Shown piece after piece: positions 1 to 6,528 of a DNA stretch of 13,290 bases. The DNA is taken from NCBI GenBank assembly GCA_945877725.1, contig CAMDXR010000048.1, forward strand, positions 1 through 13,290, in the 5' to 3' direction. Made by a program: the position numbers and the translations under genes. This stretch comes from Limnohabitans sp. Rim8. GTDB lineage: Bacteria > Pseudomonadota > Gammaproteobacteria > Burkholderiales > Burkholderiaceae_C. Each line of letters starts with the position of its first letter. Position 1 is the stretch's first letter. Below the pieces are notes generated by a model that saw only the letters and a program-made list of their open reading frames with translations, was not told where the DNA came from and searched no databases.

Positions 1-383
1 TGCTCAAACGCTTGACTGACCCAGAGGGCGTTTTCAGCTTCCAAGGCAATTTTTTCAGCCCGGGTTGGACGTGAAGGTTTCTTTTTGGCTTTATCCCGCA
101 ACGGATTGCCTGTTAAAGCGCTTGAGTTGGGGGGCGTCAAAGCCTCGGGTGCGGGTCCAGAAAAATGGTTCAGGGAAATACTGAGGTCATCAAACACCAA
201 CAACGGGTTCTTGCCTGCAATGCGGGTCGCATGGGCCCCCTTGAAAAGAAGGACATTGCCATTTTGCATTTGGACAAGCAAGTCGTTGCCTCGCCAAGAG
301 ATGGCTTTAAACCCCGCCGCTTCGACCCCACTCACTGGCAATGACCCACTTCCGTCTGGGATGGTCAGGGTTTGAACTTGCAT
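1..383 (-). CDS. Unrecognised protein, N-terminal part only (gene runs off the left edge)
   Basis: The frame is open from an ATG at 383 down to position 1 without a stop, giving at least 127 residues; the rest lies outside the window. A GGAGAA ribosome-binding site sits about 7 bases upstream of the ATG. The protein starts MQVQTLTIPDGSG. Residues about 25-65 look like short beta strands (GNDLLVQMQNGNVLLFKGA and LLVFDDLSISL), followed by a Pro/Ala-rich linker and then a basic segment (RDKAKKKPSRPTRAEK). There is no Sec signal peptide. The pattern 'GNDLLVQMQNGNVLLF' recalls the N-terminal 'prefix' region of very large type I-secreted adhesins of the BapA/LapA kind. That is only a resemblance, and the function is unknown. 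Transcription probably starts in the AT-rich stretch just upstream. Confidence 0.65.
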   Translation of the reverse strand, partial: MQVQTLTIPDGSGSLPVSGVEAAGFKAISWRGNDLLVQMQNGNVLLFKGAHATRIAGKNPLLVFDDLSISLNHFSGPAPEALTPPNSSALTGNPLRDKAKKKPSRPTRAEKIALEAENALWVSQAFE

Positions 384-399
384 TTTTAAATTCTCCGGC

Positions 400-485
400 A
401 ATAAAACTGATTTTTTATTCTAATTATTTTTAGTAAATATTTATTAAAAATTATTAAATAGTAGTTTTATTTTAGAAATAAATTT
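400..485. promoter_or_regulatory. Extremely AT-rich leader, probable promoter region of the truncated minus-strand gene
   Basis: Between 421 and 480 only 4 of 60 bases are G or C, in a window that is otherwise a little over 50% GC. The tract is made of A and T runs with imperfect dyad character (AATTATTTTT near 422 against AAAAATTATT near 446). It lies directly upstream of the minus-strand gene starting at 383. It may hold that gene's promoter and an UP-like element, or a site for an AT-binding nucleoid protein. So many -10-like hexamers exist that no single promoter can be picked. The rest of the 384-547 gap shows no gene. Confidence 0.45.
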
Positions 486-547
486 GACTTTTCCTCCAAC
501 GGTGCGGGCTTTAAGGGGGGGCCATTCAATTGATCTGTTCGCGGGTT

Positions 548-967
548 TCAGCCCTCCACCACTTCGGCCACCGTCCGAAACGCTTCAATCGCGGTCGGGT
601 AGCCGCAATACACCGTGGCGTGCAGCATCACTTCTCGCAGTTCATCCGGTGTCACGCCGTTGTTTAATGCGCCTCGCACATGGCCTTTCAATTCTTGTTG
701 TTTGCCCATCGCCGCAAGCATGGCCACGGTAATCAGGCTGCGGGTTTTCAAATCCAGCCCGGGGCGTTGCCACACGTTGCCCCATGCATTGCAGGTAATG
801 AACTCCTGCATGGGCAGCGTGTAATCGGTGGCGTTGCCAAAACCACGGTCCACAAATTCAGCGCCCATGACTTGGGTGCGCATGTCGATGCCGGCCTGAA
901 AAGTGGCGTCATCGGGGTGGTCGGCACGGGCTTGTTGCGAGGGGGAAAGGGAAGGTGTTGTTGACAT
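548..967 (-). CDS. pcaC: 4-carboxymuconolactone decarboxylase family protein (PcaC-like)
   Basis: This 139-residue protein has the size and architecture of PcaC, which decarboxylates 4-carboxymuconolactone in the protocatechuate branch of the beta-ketoadipate pathway. Family hallmarks are visible: the W62-G-x-x-W-x-RPGLD-x-x-TRS block at residues 62-77, a GHVRGALNNG helix with H96, and HATVYCG with H116 and C121. All three match the PcaC rather than the AhpD pattern, as there is no CxxC. The ATG at 967 follows AGGAG at a good distance. The gene is divergent from the AhpD-like gene at 1083, with 115 bp between them. No other pca gene is present, so the exact substrate is inferred; it could be another lactone or a PcaC paralogue in a different route. 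Confidence 0.85.
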   Translation of the reverse strand: MSTTPSLSPSQQARADHPDDATFQAGIDMRTQVMGAEFVDRGFGNATDYTLPMQEFITCNAWGNVWQRPGLDLKTRSLITVAMLAAMGKQQELKGHVRGALNNGVTPDELREVMLHATVYCGYPTAIEAFRTVAEVVEG

Positions 968-1082
968 GACAGGCTCCTGAAATGGTCATCAGCATAATCT
1001 GTCCTGAAGCCCTTGCTTAAGTACATGGGCACTTAGAACCTGACAAGCCCTTTGCCCCCGGCAAGACTAAACAAAGGAACAC
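968..1082. promoter_or_regulatory. Divergent intergenic region between pcaC-like and ahpD-like genes
   Basis: These 115 bases must carry the start signals for both divergent genes. Seen here are a TAAGT-N8-ACTTA inverted repeat (1018-1035), a small perfect hairpin TTGCC-CCC-GGCAA (1052-1064) just before the plus-strand gene, and an AAAGGA ribosome-binding site (1073-1078) for that gene. A CATAAT box (993-998) is a possible -10 for the plus strand but lacks a good -35. Functional assignment of the repeats is inference. Confidence 0.35.
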
Positions 1083-1679
1083 ATGAGCACCCGTTACCCA
1101 GCCCCCGAAATCAAGGATTTTCCCGATGACATTCGCGCCAAAGTGCTTGAAGTACAAGAAAAAGCCGGATTCGTGCCGAATGTGTTTTTGGCCCTTGCCC
1201 GCCGCCCGGCCGAGTGGCGAGCCTTCTTTGCTTACCACGATGCCCTGATGGTGCCCGAATCGGTCGGACGCAGCAGCGGCCTCAGCAAGGGTGAACGCGA
1301 GATGATCGTGACCACCACCAGTGCGGCCAATAAATGCCTGTATTGCGTGGTGGCGCATGGGGCCATTTTGCGCATTTATGAGAAAAAACCGTTGGTGGCC
1401 GATCAGGTGGCAATCAATCACCGCAAGGCGGACATTTCACCTCGACAGCGGGCCATGCTCGACTTTGCCCTGAAGGTTTGCCAGCAATCGGATGCCATTG
1501 AAGAATCAGATTTTGCGGCCTTGCATGCGCACGGTTTTGACGACGAAGACATTTGGGACATTGCCGCGATCACGGCATTTTTTGGCCTGTCCAACCGCAT
1601 GGCCAGCTTCAGCGGCATGATGCCCAACCCCGAGTTTTACCTGATGGGCCGCACCCCCAAAGCCAAACCAGCGACTTGA
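1083..1679 (+). CDS. AhpD-like peroxidase-related protein, carboxymuconolactone decarboxylase superfamily
   Basis: This 198-residue cytoplasmic protein belongs to the AhpD-like 'uncharacterised peroxidase-related enzyme' group. The signature is in the middle: E71/E73, then C85-L-Y-C88 and H92 (NKCLYCVVAHGA), the CxxC-x3-His thiol centre that in AhpD supports disulphide-based peroxide reduction. The opening FPDDIRAKVLEVQEKAGFVPNVFLALARRP is also typical of the group. The ATG at 1083 follows AAAGGA. It lies divergent from the PcaC-like gene of the same superfamily and converges on the tetR gene with only 13 bp between stops. A thiol-peroxidase or redox-sensing role follows from the motif; the real substrate is unknown. 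Confidence 0.85.
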   Translation: MSTRYPAPEIKDFPDDIRAKVLEVQEKAGFVPNVFLALARRPAEWRAFFAYHDALMVPESVGRSSGLSKGEREMIVTTTSAANKCLYCVVAHGAILRIYEKKPLVADQVAINHRKADISPRQRAMLDFALKVCQQSDAIEESDFAALHAHGFDDEDIWDIAAITAFFGLSNRMASFSGMMPNPEFYLMGRTPKAKPAT

Positions 1680-1685
1680 CCCAGA

Positions 1686-1723
1686 TCCTCTGTCACACCC
1701 GGCTTGACCGGGTGTCCATCTCT
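1686..1723. repeat. REP-like palindrome overlapping the 3' end of the tetR gene
   Basis: A perfect inverted repeat with 8-bp arms ACACCCGG (1695-1702) and CCGGGTGT (1708-1715) surrounds a 5-base loop. On the minus strand it reads CCGGTCAAGCCGG at its core, flanked by ATGG and TGACAGAG. This layout resembles the dispersed palindromic elements with a 'GGTCAAGCC' centre found in many proteobacterial genomes. There is no T-run on either side, so it is a poor intrinsic terminator. It supplies the last codons and the stop of the TetR gene (C-terminal MDTRSSRV). Outer limits are approximate. Copy number in the genome cannot be judged from one window. Confidence 0.5.
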
Positions 1724-2379
1724 TGCCGGGCCAGCAGGGCCCAGGCCATTTGCACCAAAGCTGCTTCAAAAGCGGGGCTCCCCAGCAGGGGCGATTTCTC
1801 CAGACTGGCACTGCGCAAAGTGCCTATAACCGAGCGGGTCAACACAAACATTTGCGCCGAACTGGGCGACTGCAACGCGGGGTGTTGGATGCGCTCAAAA
1901 AAGATGGCCAGCCTATCAGACACTTGTCGTACGGCACTGGCGGTTTCCTCGGGTTTTTCGAGCGACCAGCACAGACGAATCAGGCTTTGGCTCAAGCCTT
2001 TGCCCGTAGCAAATCCCCTGAGCAAGATGCGAATGGCCTGCCCTAAAAGTTCTTGACCATCAATTTGTTGCACGTTCTCCAGGGTTTCCAATTCCGTCAG
2101 GTAGCGCTCCAACTCTTTGACCACCAACTCTTGCCCCCGTGCCGCCATGGCCCTGACCAAAACCTCTTTGCTGGGAAAGTATTGGTACAGGGTGCCAATG
2201 GAAAATCCGGCCACAGCAGCCACTTTATTGGTCGACAAACCGCCCTCGCCCTCCTTGTCCAAAATCTGAGCAGCAGCCTTGAACAAGGTTTGAATGGTCT
2301 GCTGCGCCCGTGCCTGTGCTGGCTGGCGGCGTAAGCTGGTTGCGGGTTCCGGCTTTTTGGATGGTTTGGCGGCAGACAT
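1693..2379 (-). CDS. TetR/AcrR family transcriptional regulator
   Basis: This 228-residue protein has a TetR-type DNA-binding domain at residues about 25-75: an amphipathic helix (QTIQTLFKAAAQILDKEG) followed by the helix-turn-helix with TNKVAAVAGFSIGTLYQYF and PSKEVL. The C-terminal ligand/dimer domain is all-helical and not diagnostic. The basic N-terminal tail (SAAKPSKKPEPATSLRRQ) is longer than usual. The ATG at 2379 has GAGG about 8 bases upstream. It is divergent from the diiron 'hydrolase' gene at 2480, and a 17-bp palindrome lies between them, so it probably represses itself and that neighbour in response to a small molecule, perhaps an acyl-CoA judging from nearby genes. The last eight residues are encoded inside a palindromic repeat. 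Confidence 0.9.
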   Translation of the reverse strand: MSAAKPSKKPEPATSLRRQPAQARAQQTIQTLFKAAAQILDKEGEGGLSTNKVAAVAGFSIGTLYQYFPSKEVLVRAMAARGQELVVKELERYLTELETLENVQQIDGQELLGQAIRILLRGFATGKGLSQSLIRLCWSLEKPEETASAVRQVSDRLAIFFERIQHPALQSPSSAQMFVLTRSVIGTLRSASLEKSPLLGSPAFEAALVQMAWALLARQEMDTRSSRV

Positions 2380-2393
2380 GAATGACCTCTTTT

Positions 2394-2438
2394 AAAACCT
2401 GAGCAGATTGCGAGTTGCAAGGGTCTTGCAAAACCTGA
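2394..2438. promoter_or_regulatory. Candidate TetR operator: 17-bp palindrome flanked by a direct repeat
   Basis: TTGCAAGGGTCTTGCAA at 2415-2431 is a perfect inverted repeat with 7-bp arms and a 3-base centre. It lies almost midway between the divergent tetR and hydrolase starts. The 9-mer AAAACCTGA occurs at 2394-2402 and again at 2430-2438, bracketing it. Position, size and symmetry fit a TetR-family operator, but binding is inferred. Confidence 0.5.
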
Positions 2439-2479
2439 ACAATGCTCACATTCTGACTTAAATCCGATCGCCTTAACCC

Positions 2480-3424
2480 ATGACCACCCACCAGCTCTCT
2501 CCTACTGAATTGACTGTGCGCCGTTTGAGCGTTGACCTGAGTCAGGGTTTTTCGCGGCACTGGAATGGCGGCGACGCCTTTTTAACGGCCTACGCAAATG
2601 CTTTATCCATGAGCTTTCCGGTCGGCGAACAATTTTTTATCGATGCCGTCAAAGAAGGGGCCAAGCACCTGCCCGATACCCCGGAAAACCAACAACTCAA
2701 GGAAACGGCGAAAGGTTTTATTGGTCAAGAAGCCACGCACCGCCATTTGCATGCCTTGTACAACGCGCACCTTGAAAAGCAGGGTTTGGTCAACCATTGG
2801 GGCCCACGCGCTGACCGCCGAATGAAACAAGGCCGGGAACAGTTTTTTGACAAAAGCTCCAAAGGCCATTTGCATGAACTGGCCATCACGGCCGCTTTTG
2901 AGCACTTCACCTCTATTTTTGGCGACCTGACCCTGGAACGTATGGACCAAACTGGCGACTGGTTTGGCCAAGCAGAAGAGCCTCTGAAAACCTTGTGGCG
3001 CTGGCACGCTGCAGAAGAGTCCGAGCACAAATGCGTGGCCTTTGACATTTACCAACGCCTGGGGGGTAACCATGCCTGGCGTATGCGCTGGTTCTGGTTT
3101 GTCACGATCCAATTCACCAGCGACGTCATGCGACAGACCGTCAACAACCTGTGGCACGACAAGACCTTGTTCAAGCCCTCCACTTGGTGGTCTGCTGGCA
3201 AGTTTTTGTTTGGCCCCCATGGCATGGTCTGGCGTGTGGCGAAACCCATTGCGGCCTACACCCGCAAAGATTTCCACCCCATGCAGCTGGGTCACCCCAC
3301 AAAGTCCCAAGATTGGTTGCGTCAGCATGCCTACCAGTGGCGCGCAGTGGGTGGCCAGGCCAACCCGCCAGCTAACTCACAAGCCGATGCACTGGTCAAT
3401 CGGCCATCCGCCACACCTGCCTGA
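2480..3424 (+). CDS. Predicted metal-dependent hydrolase family protein with a ferritin-like diiron motif
   Basis: This 314-residue protein resembles the 'predicted metal-dependent hydrolase' family (PF10118/COG3687 type). Candidate metal ligands form a ferritin-like diiron pattern: E50 (FPVGEQFF), E84-x-x-H87 (GQEATHRHLH), E141 (TAAFEHF) and E180-x-x-H183 (HAAEESEHKC). This implies a four-helix bundle carrying two metal ions, and the true chemistry may be oxidative rather than hydrolytic. Residues about 200-225 (WRMRWFWFVTIQFTSDVMR) are aromatic-rich and may touch membrane or lipid. The ATG at 2480 has no clear ribosome-binding site, but the N-terminus fits the family. It is divergent from tetR and converges on the thioesterase with 11 bp between stops. 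The reaction is unknown. Confidence 0.8.
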   Translation: MTTHQLSPTELTVRRLSVDLSQGFSRHWNGGDAFLTAYANALSMSFPVGEQFFIDAVKEGAKHLPDTPENQQLKETAKGFIGQEATHRHLHALYNAHLEKQGLVNHWGPRADRRMKQGREQFFDKSSKGHLHELAITAAFEHFTSIFGDLTLERMDQTGDWFGQAEEPLKTLWRWHAAEESEHKCVAFDIYQRLGGNHAWRMRWFWFVTIQFTSDVMRQTVNNLWHDKTLFKPSTWWSAGKFLFGPHGMVWRVAKPIAAYTRKDFHPMQLGHPTKSQDWLRQHAYQWRAVGGQANPPANSQADALVNRPSATPA

Positions 3425-3435
3425 TTCGGGCAAAC

Positions 3436-3858
3436 TCAGACGGTGACCAAGGCCTTGACCCAATCGGGCAGAGTCACCGCTTTTTGTTTAGGAAAGTCCA
3501 CCCAGATGGTGGTGGCGCCACCTGCAGCAAACACCACACCCGGTTGGTCTGTCCGCTCCAACGTGCACCAGCTCTCAAAGGTGGTTCGCCCCGGATCACT
3601 CACATACATGGTAGCCAGCACATCGCCAGGGTGTTCGAACTGTTTGTAAAAGTTGCAAAACGCATTGACGATCACGGGCCCTTCACCTGAAGGGTTCAGG
3701 TTGAAGCCGATTTTGTCGAACCAATCGATCCGAATGGTCTCCAGATACCTGAAGTAAACCGTGTTGTTGACATGCCCCATGGCATCCATGTCGCCCCAGC
3801 GAATGGGGATGACCATCTGGTGAACCTTCTTTTTGCTTTCCGGCAATTCATATTTCAT
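3436..3858 (-). CDS. Acyl-CoA thioesterase, hotdog fold (4-hydroxybenzoyl-CoA thioesterase/YbgC-FadM type)
   Basis: A 140-residue single-domain hotdog protein. The N-terminal active-site segment RWGDMDAMGHVNNTVYFRYLE (residues 20-40) is the hallmark of the 4HBT subgroup. D25 is in the position of the catalytic aspartate, with H29 and N31 nearby, and the long helix follows directly. Such enzymes hydrolyse the thioester of aromatic or fatty acyl-CoA in the cytoplasm. The gene lies 20 bp downstream of the SDR gene on the same strand, so the two are probably co-transcribed. Together with the nearby ETF-QO this suggests acyl-CoA metabolism; whether the substrate is aromatic or aliphatic cannot be read from the sequence. 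Confidence 0.88.
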   Translation of the reverse strand: MKYELPESKKKVHQMVIPIRWGDMDAMGHVNNTVYFRYLETIRIDWFDKIGFNLNPSGEGPVIVNAFCNFYKQFEHPGDVLATMYVSDPGRTTFESWCTLERTDQPGVVFAAGGATTIWVDFPKQKAVTLPDWVKALVTV

Positions 3859-3878
3859 GGTTCAAAGTTCCGAGGCGC

Positions 3879-4661
3879 TCAGACGGCAAAACCGTCGTCA
3901 GCGGCAATGACCGCGCCGTTGATGAAATGGCTTTGGTCACTGGCCAGCAGCATCAACAAAGCATCCAGGTCCTGGGGTTGCCCTACCCGCTTGCGCGGCA
4001 GCATGCTGATAAGCTTTTGACCTTGTTCGGTTTGCCAATGGTGGTGATTGATCTCGGTGTCGATGTAACCAGGGCAAATCGCGTTCACGTTGATGCCGAA
4101 CTTGCCCCACTCGACTGCAAAAGCCTTGGTCATTTGAACCACTGCGGCTTTGCTCATACAGTAAACCCCGATTTGGGGCAATACCTTGAGGCCCGCCATG
4201 GAGGCAATGTTGATGATGCGCCCACCCGTAAAGCTGCCGGGTGCAGCGCCTTTGGCCCGCGCCAACATGCGCTTGCCCACCTCTTGCGCCACAAAAAATG
4301 CGCCTCGCACGTTGGTGTCAAACACAAAGTCGTAATCTTCTTCGGTCACATCTTGGATTCGTTGGGTGGTGCTGACACCTGAGTTGTTGACCAGAATGTC
4401 GATGCTGCCCATTTCGGTTTCGGCATGCGCCACCGCGGCCGCAATGCTGTTTCGGTCGGTCACATCCAACTGAACCACATGGGCATCTCCGCCTGCGGCC
4501 TCGATCTCGGCACGCAGGTCCTTGAGTTTTTCAATTCTTCGGCTGGCCAACACCACACCCGCACCCGCTGCCGCCAAGGTTTTGGCAAACTGAGCGCCCA
4601 GTCCCCCGGAGGCCCCTGTAACAAAGGCCACGCGGCCAGACAAATCAATTTCGTATGCCAT
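3879..4661 (-). CDS. Short-chain dehydrogenase/reductase (SDR), FabG-like
   Basis: A 260-residue classical SDR. The Rossmann cofactor motif TGASGGLG is at residues 15-22, NNSG at 92-95 (usually NNAG), the structural N117, and the catalytic S154, Y167 and K171 (YCMSK). The pair R41-R42 after beta-strand 2 favours NADP(H). The PGYIDTEIN segment follows the catalytic region as in 3-oxoacyl reductases and 3-hydroxyacyl-CoA dehydrogenases. The ATG at 4661 is preceded by AAGGA. It is the first gene of a two-gene minus-strand unit with the thioesterase, and is divergent from ETF-QO. A role in 3-oxoacyl/3-hydroxyacyl-CoA interconversion is likely from context, not proven. Confidence 0.88.
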   Translation of the reverse strand: MAYEIDLSGRVAFVTGASGGLGAQFAKTLAAAGAGVVLASRRIEKLKDLRAEIEAAGGDAHVVQLDVTDRNSIAAAVAHAETEMGSIDILVNNSGVSTTQRIQDVTEEDYDFVFDTNVRGAFFVAQEVGKRMLARAKGAAPGSFTGGRIINIASMAGLKVLPQIGVYCMSKAAVVQMTKAFAVEWGKFGINVNAICPGYIDTEINHHHWQTEQGQKLISMLPRKRVGQPQDLDALLMLLASDQSHFINGAVIAADDGFAV

Positions 4662-4812
4662 GACTAATCCTTTGAGGTGTTAAGTGTTCAATGCAATCCA
4701 GCGCTGACAACATTGTGCGGGTGAAACCGACCTTAAGACGCATAAAATGAGTCACGCGCCTGACACCCAATGCGGCAGGCCAAAGCATTCACAACTTGTA
4801 AGAAGAGACTTC
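4662..4812. promoter_or_regulatory. Divergent intergenic region between the SDR and ETF-QO genes
   Basis: This region carries start signals for both genes. On plus, TAAAAT at 4743-4748 is a fair -10 match about 65 bases before the preferred ETF-QO start at 4813, but no convincing -35 is seen. If transcription begins near 4755, the ATG at 4747 would lie outside the message, which supports the downstream start. No clear operator palindrome was found. Confidence 0.3.
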
Positions 4813-6504
4813 ATGAGCCCCGAAGAAATCCTGAGCACTTATGGCCCCCGCGAATCGATGGAATACGACGTGGTCGTAGTGGGAGGCGGCCCCGGTGGTC
4901 TGTCCACCGCCATCCGACTGAAACAATTGGCGGCAGAAAAAGGCACCGATGTATCCGTGGTGGTGCTGGAAAAAGGCGGCGAACCCGGCGCTCACATCTT
5001 GTCCGGCGCCATCATGGACCCCAAAGCCCTGACCGAATTGCTACCCGACTGGAAAGCATTCGGAGCGCCCCTCAATCAAGCCGTGACCGACGATGCTTGG
5101 AGCTTTTTGTCCGAAAAAGGGGCTTTTCGTACACCTGGTCTTTTGCTCCCCGAGTGCGCCCAAAACCACGGCAACTACATCATCAGCCTGAGCAACTTCA
5201 CCCGTTGGCTGGCCCAGCAGGCTGAAAACCTGGGGGTCGAGATTTTCCCGGGCTTTACTGCTGCCGAAGTGCTTTACAACGATGACGGCAGTGTCAAAGG
5301 CGTGGCCACTGGCAACCTGGGCATTGGCAAAGACGGAGAGCCCACCGAGAACTTTCAGTTGGGCATGGAACTGCATGCCAAGTACACCGTGTTTGCAGAA
5401 GGTGCACGCGGCCATTTGGGCAAGCAACTGATTACCAAATTCAAACTCGATGCAGGCCGTGACCCACAAACCTACGGCATCGGCATCAAAGAAGTCTGGG
5501 AGATCGATCCCTCCCGTCACACCCCCGGCTTTGTCATGCACAGCGCTGGCTGGCCGATGGAAAACGACACCTATGGCGGTGCTTTCATGTACCACATGGA
5601 GGACAACAAAATCGCCATCGGCTATGTGGTTGGGCTGGATTACAGCAACCCTTGGCTCAGCCCGTTTGAAGAATTTCAGCGCTGGAAAACGCACCCCAAC
5701 ATCAGCTGGTATTTCACGAACAACCAAGGCGAAGTGAACGCCAAACGTCTGGGTTATGGCGCGCGTGCCATCACTGCGGGTGGCCTCATGAGTCTGCCTA
5801 AAACGGTGTTCCCGGGAGGTGCTTTGGTGGGCTGCGATGCGGGTTACCTCAATGTCAGCCGAATCAAAGGCAGCCATGCCGCCATCAAGACCGGCATGCT
5901 GGCCGCAGAGGCCGCTTACGAAGCGATTGTGGCGGGACGTCAACACGACGAGCTCAGCGCTTACCCCGAAGCTTTTGAAGCCAGCTGGCTCTTCACCGAA
6001 CTGAACAAGGCGCGCAACTTCAAGAGCTGGTTCAAAAAGGGCCTGACTGTGGCGACCCTCATGAACGGCTTCGAGCAATTTGTATTGCGGGGCCACATTC
6101 CCTGGACGCTGCGTCGCGACAAAGCCGACCACACCTACCTCAAGCCTGCGGCCGATTGCCCCAAAATCGACTACCCCAAACCAGACGGCAAGCTGACCTT
6201 CGACCGTTTGTCCAGTGTCTTTATCAGCAACACCAACCACGAAGAAAACCAACCCGCGCACTTGACGTTAAAAGATGCATCGGTTCCCGTGGGCATCAAC
6301 CTGGCCAAATATGCTGGCCCCGAGTCCCGTTATTGCCCGGCCGGAGTGTACGAATACGTCAAAAACGAAGACCAGTCGGACCGGCTGCAAATCAACGCGC
6401 AAAACTGCGTGCACTGCAAAACCTGCGACATCAAAGACCCGACGCAAAACATTGTTTGGGTCACACCGGAAGGCGGCGGCGGACCCAATTACACGGGCAT
6501 GTAA
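4813..6504 (+). CDS. Electron transfer flavoprotein-ubiquinone oxidoreductase (ETF-QO)
   Basis: Membrane-associated iron-sulphur flavoprotein that moves electrons from reduced ETF, and hence from acyl-CoA dehydrogenases, to ubiquinone. With the start at 4813 it has 563 residues, normal for the bacterial family. The FAD-binding motif GGGPGG is at residues 24-29. The C-terminal 4Fe-4S cluster ligands are C508 (RYCPAGVYEY), C532, C535 and C538 (NCVHCKTCDIKDP), followed by the usual NIVWVTPEGGGGPNY ending. The alternative ATG at 4747 would add 22 polar residues (MSHAPDTQCGRPKHSQLVRRDF) unlike the family, whereas MSPEEILSTYGPRESMEYDV is family-like, so 4813 is preferred despite a modest AAGAGA ribosome-binding site. 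It converges on the aldolase gene. Acyl-CoA-related genes lie to its left. Confidence 0.93.
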   Translation: MSPEEILSTYGPRESMEYDVVVVGGGPGGLSTAIRLKQLAAEKGTDVSVVVLEKGGEPGAHILSGAIMDPKALTELLPDWKAFGAPLNQAVTDDAWSFLSEKGAFRTPGLLLPECAQNHGNYIISLSNFTRWLAQQAENLGVEIFPGFTAAEVLYNDDGSVKGVATGNLGIGKDGEPTENFQLGMELHAKYTVFAEGARGHLGKQLITKFKLDAGRDPQTYGIGIKEVWEIDPSRHTPGFVMHSAGWPMENDTYGGAFMYHMEDNKIAIGYVVGLDYSNPWLSPFEEFQRWKTHPNISWYFTNNQGEVNAKRLGYGARAITAGGLMSLPKTVFPGGALVGCDAGYLNVSRIKGSHAAIKTGMLAAEAAYEAIVAGRQHDELSAYPEAFEASWLFTELNKARNFKSWFKKGLTVATLMNGFEQFVLRGHIPWTLRRDKADHTYLKPAADCPKIDYPKPDGKLTFDRLSSVFISNTNHEENQPAHLTLKDASVPVGINLAKYAGPESRYCPAGVYEYVKNEDQSDRLQINAQNCVHCKTCDIKDPTQNIVWVTPEGGGGPNYTGM

Positions 6505-6528
6505 AGCTCTGCCTCGGGGTCAGGGGGC

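Noticed and set aside
961..966. A perfect TTGACA box on plus as -35 of the AhpD-like gene
   Set aside because: No -10 hexamer is found 16-18 bases downstream; the nearest CATAAT is 26 bases away, and the box overlaps the pcaC start codon region.
2603..3328. A 241-codon open frame on minus, opposite the diiron protein gene
   Set aside because: The plus-strand frame carries the coherent diiron motif set; the opposite frame has no recognisable domain.
5041..6261. A 406-codon open frame on minus, opposite ETF-QO
   Set aside because: It is antisense to a clearly conserved enzyme, matches no family by eye, and is a product of codon bias in the real gene.
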